From positions 1 through 5,907 of the forward strand of contig PXDP01000218.1 in NCBI GenBank assembly GCA_003565035.1: DNA of 5,907 nucleotides. Reading direction: 5' to 3'. Made by a program: the position numbers and the translations under genes. Positions 5,369 to 5,907 of the stretch are shown here, one piece after another. This stretch comes from PVC group bacterium (GTDB taxonomy: Bacteria; Verrucomicrobiota; Kiritimatiellia; SS1-B-03-39; UBA6053). The notes under the pieces are model-generated. The model did no database searches, had not been told where the DNA came from, and worked only from the letters and a program-made list of their open reading frames with translations. The first letter of the stretch is position 1. Every line of letters begins with the position of its first letter.

Positions 5369-5907
5369 AACCCCGAATCCTCATTGTTGATGACGAGCGC
5401 AACACCCGCGAAGGCCTGGCCCGCGCCCTCCGCCGCCACTACGACGTTCAGCTCGCAGAAAGCGGCATGGCCGCTCTGGCCCTGCTCGAAGAAGCACCGG
5501 TTGATGCCGTGCTCACCGATCTCCGCATGCCCGGCATGGACGGCCTTACCCTTGTCCGCCGCATTCTCGCCCGCGAGCCCCAGCCCGTCTGCATCCTGCT
5601 CACCGCCTACGGCAACGTCGAAACCGCCGTCGAAGCCATCAAAAACGGCGCATATGATTTCATGACCAAGCCGGTGAATCTTGACCGGCTGGAGGTGGTC
5701 CTCAAGCGCGCCCTCGAGACCCGGCGGCTGGCGGACACCAACAAACAACTCCGCCAGCAGCTCAACGAGAAGTTCGGCATGGAGAACATTATCGGCCAGT
5801 CCGCCCCCATGCAGGCGGTATTCGACACCATCCGTCAGGTTGCGCCCAGCCGGGCCACCGTGCTTATTCAGGGCGAAAGCGGGACCGGCAAAGAACTGGT
5901 CGCTCAT
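5365..5907 (+). CDS. NtrC-type response regulator (receiver plus AAA+ domain), 3' end cut by the window
   Basis: The frame from ATG at 5365 stays open for 181 codons to the window edge. The receiver domain (about 1-117) has the acidic pocket Asp9/Asp10, phosphoacceptor Asp52 (LTDLRMPGMDG), Thr80 (LLTAYG) and Lys102 (MTKPV). A helical linker (about 110-140, rich in Leu, Arg and Gln) leads to the start of a sigma-54-activator AAA+ domain: IIGQSAPMQAVF (142-153) and the Walker A motif GESGTGKE (170-177). This order is that of NtrC/ZraR/AtoC regulators, which hydrolyse ATP to open sigma-54 promoters. The GAFTGA loop, Walker B and DNA-binding domain lie beyond the window, so sigma-54 contact is inferred. 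The start is supported by GGAGG (5353-5357) 7 nt upstream and the ATGA overlap with the kinase, its likely phosphodonor. Confidence 0.93.
   Translation, partial: MKPRILIVDDERNTREGLARALRRHYDVQLAESGMAALALLEEAPVDAVLTDLRMPGMDGLTLVRRILAREPQPVCILLTAYGNVETAVEAIKNGAYDFMTKPVNLDRLEVVLKRALETRRLADTNKQLRQQLNEKFGMENIIGQSAPMQAVFDTIRQVAPSRATVLIQGESGTGKELVAH

Noticed and set aside
5215..5907. Minus-strand open frame (230 codons) opposite the kinase end and response regulator
   Set aside because: The plus strand carries a complete receiver domain and Walker A motif; the Gly/Ala-rich antisense product is a codon-usage artefact.

Overview
The window shows a bacterial chromosome-like segment with two divergently transcribed gene groups and a short, AT-rich, poorly resolved left end. 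No mobile element, CRISPR array, rRNA or tRNA is visible. The genes are mostly GC-rich. The double Shine-Dalgarno/ATGA junctions, the MalF/MalG-type importer and the NtrB/NtrC-type pair suggest a Gram-negative bacterium. A PVC-group relative (Verrucomicrobiota/Kiritimatiellota) is a low-confidence guess from general gene style only.

Minus-strand group (3975 down to 357): a MarR-family regulator, an extracellular solute-binding protein, a MalF/UgpA-type permease and a MalG/UgpE-type permease. Spacing is tight: 9 nt between the first two genes, then two 4-nt ATGA overlaps. This is very probably one operon for a carbohydrate-type (CUT1-like) ABC importer. No ATPase gene is present, so the importer presumably uses an ATPase encoded elsewhere. 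The substrate cannot be read from the sequence.

Plus-strand group (4148 to the right edge): a soluble PAS histidine kinase overlaps by 4 nt with an NtrC-type response regulator, which the window cuts just after its Walker A motif. The 172-nt gap between the groups (3976-4147) must hold both promoters. It contains an imperfect palindrome that could be a MarR operator. I found no site with good -24/-12 (sigma-54) spacing there.

Left end (1-356): GC falls to about 44% overall and 33% in 61-180. It holds a possible start of a secreted protein on the minus strand that runs off the edge, a small overlapping ORF with a good ribosome binding site, and a 44-codon stretch that reads like protein but has no normal start. 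This may be a decayed gene or simply an intergenic region before the next gene.

The layout suggests a sensed signal (two-component pair and MarR regulator) linked to uptake of a small organic solute. The link rests on gene position alone. I do not see a clearly new system here; the points most worth a second look are the ATPase-less, MarR-led importer operon facing an NtrB/NtrC-like pair, and the odd left end.
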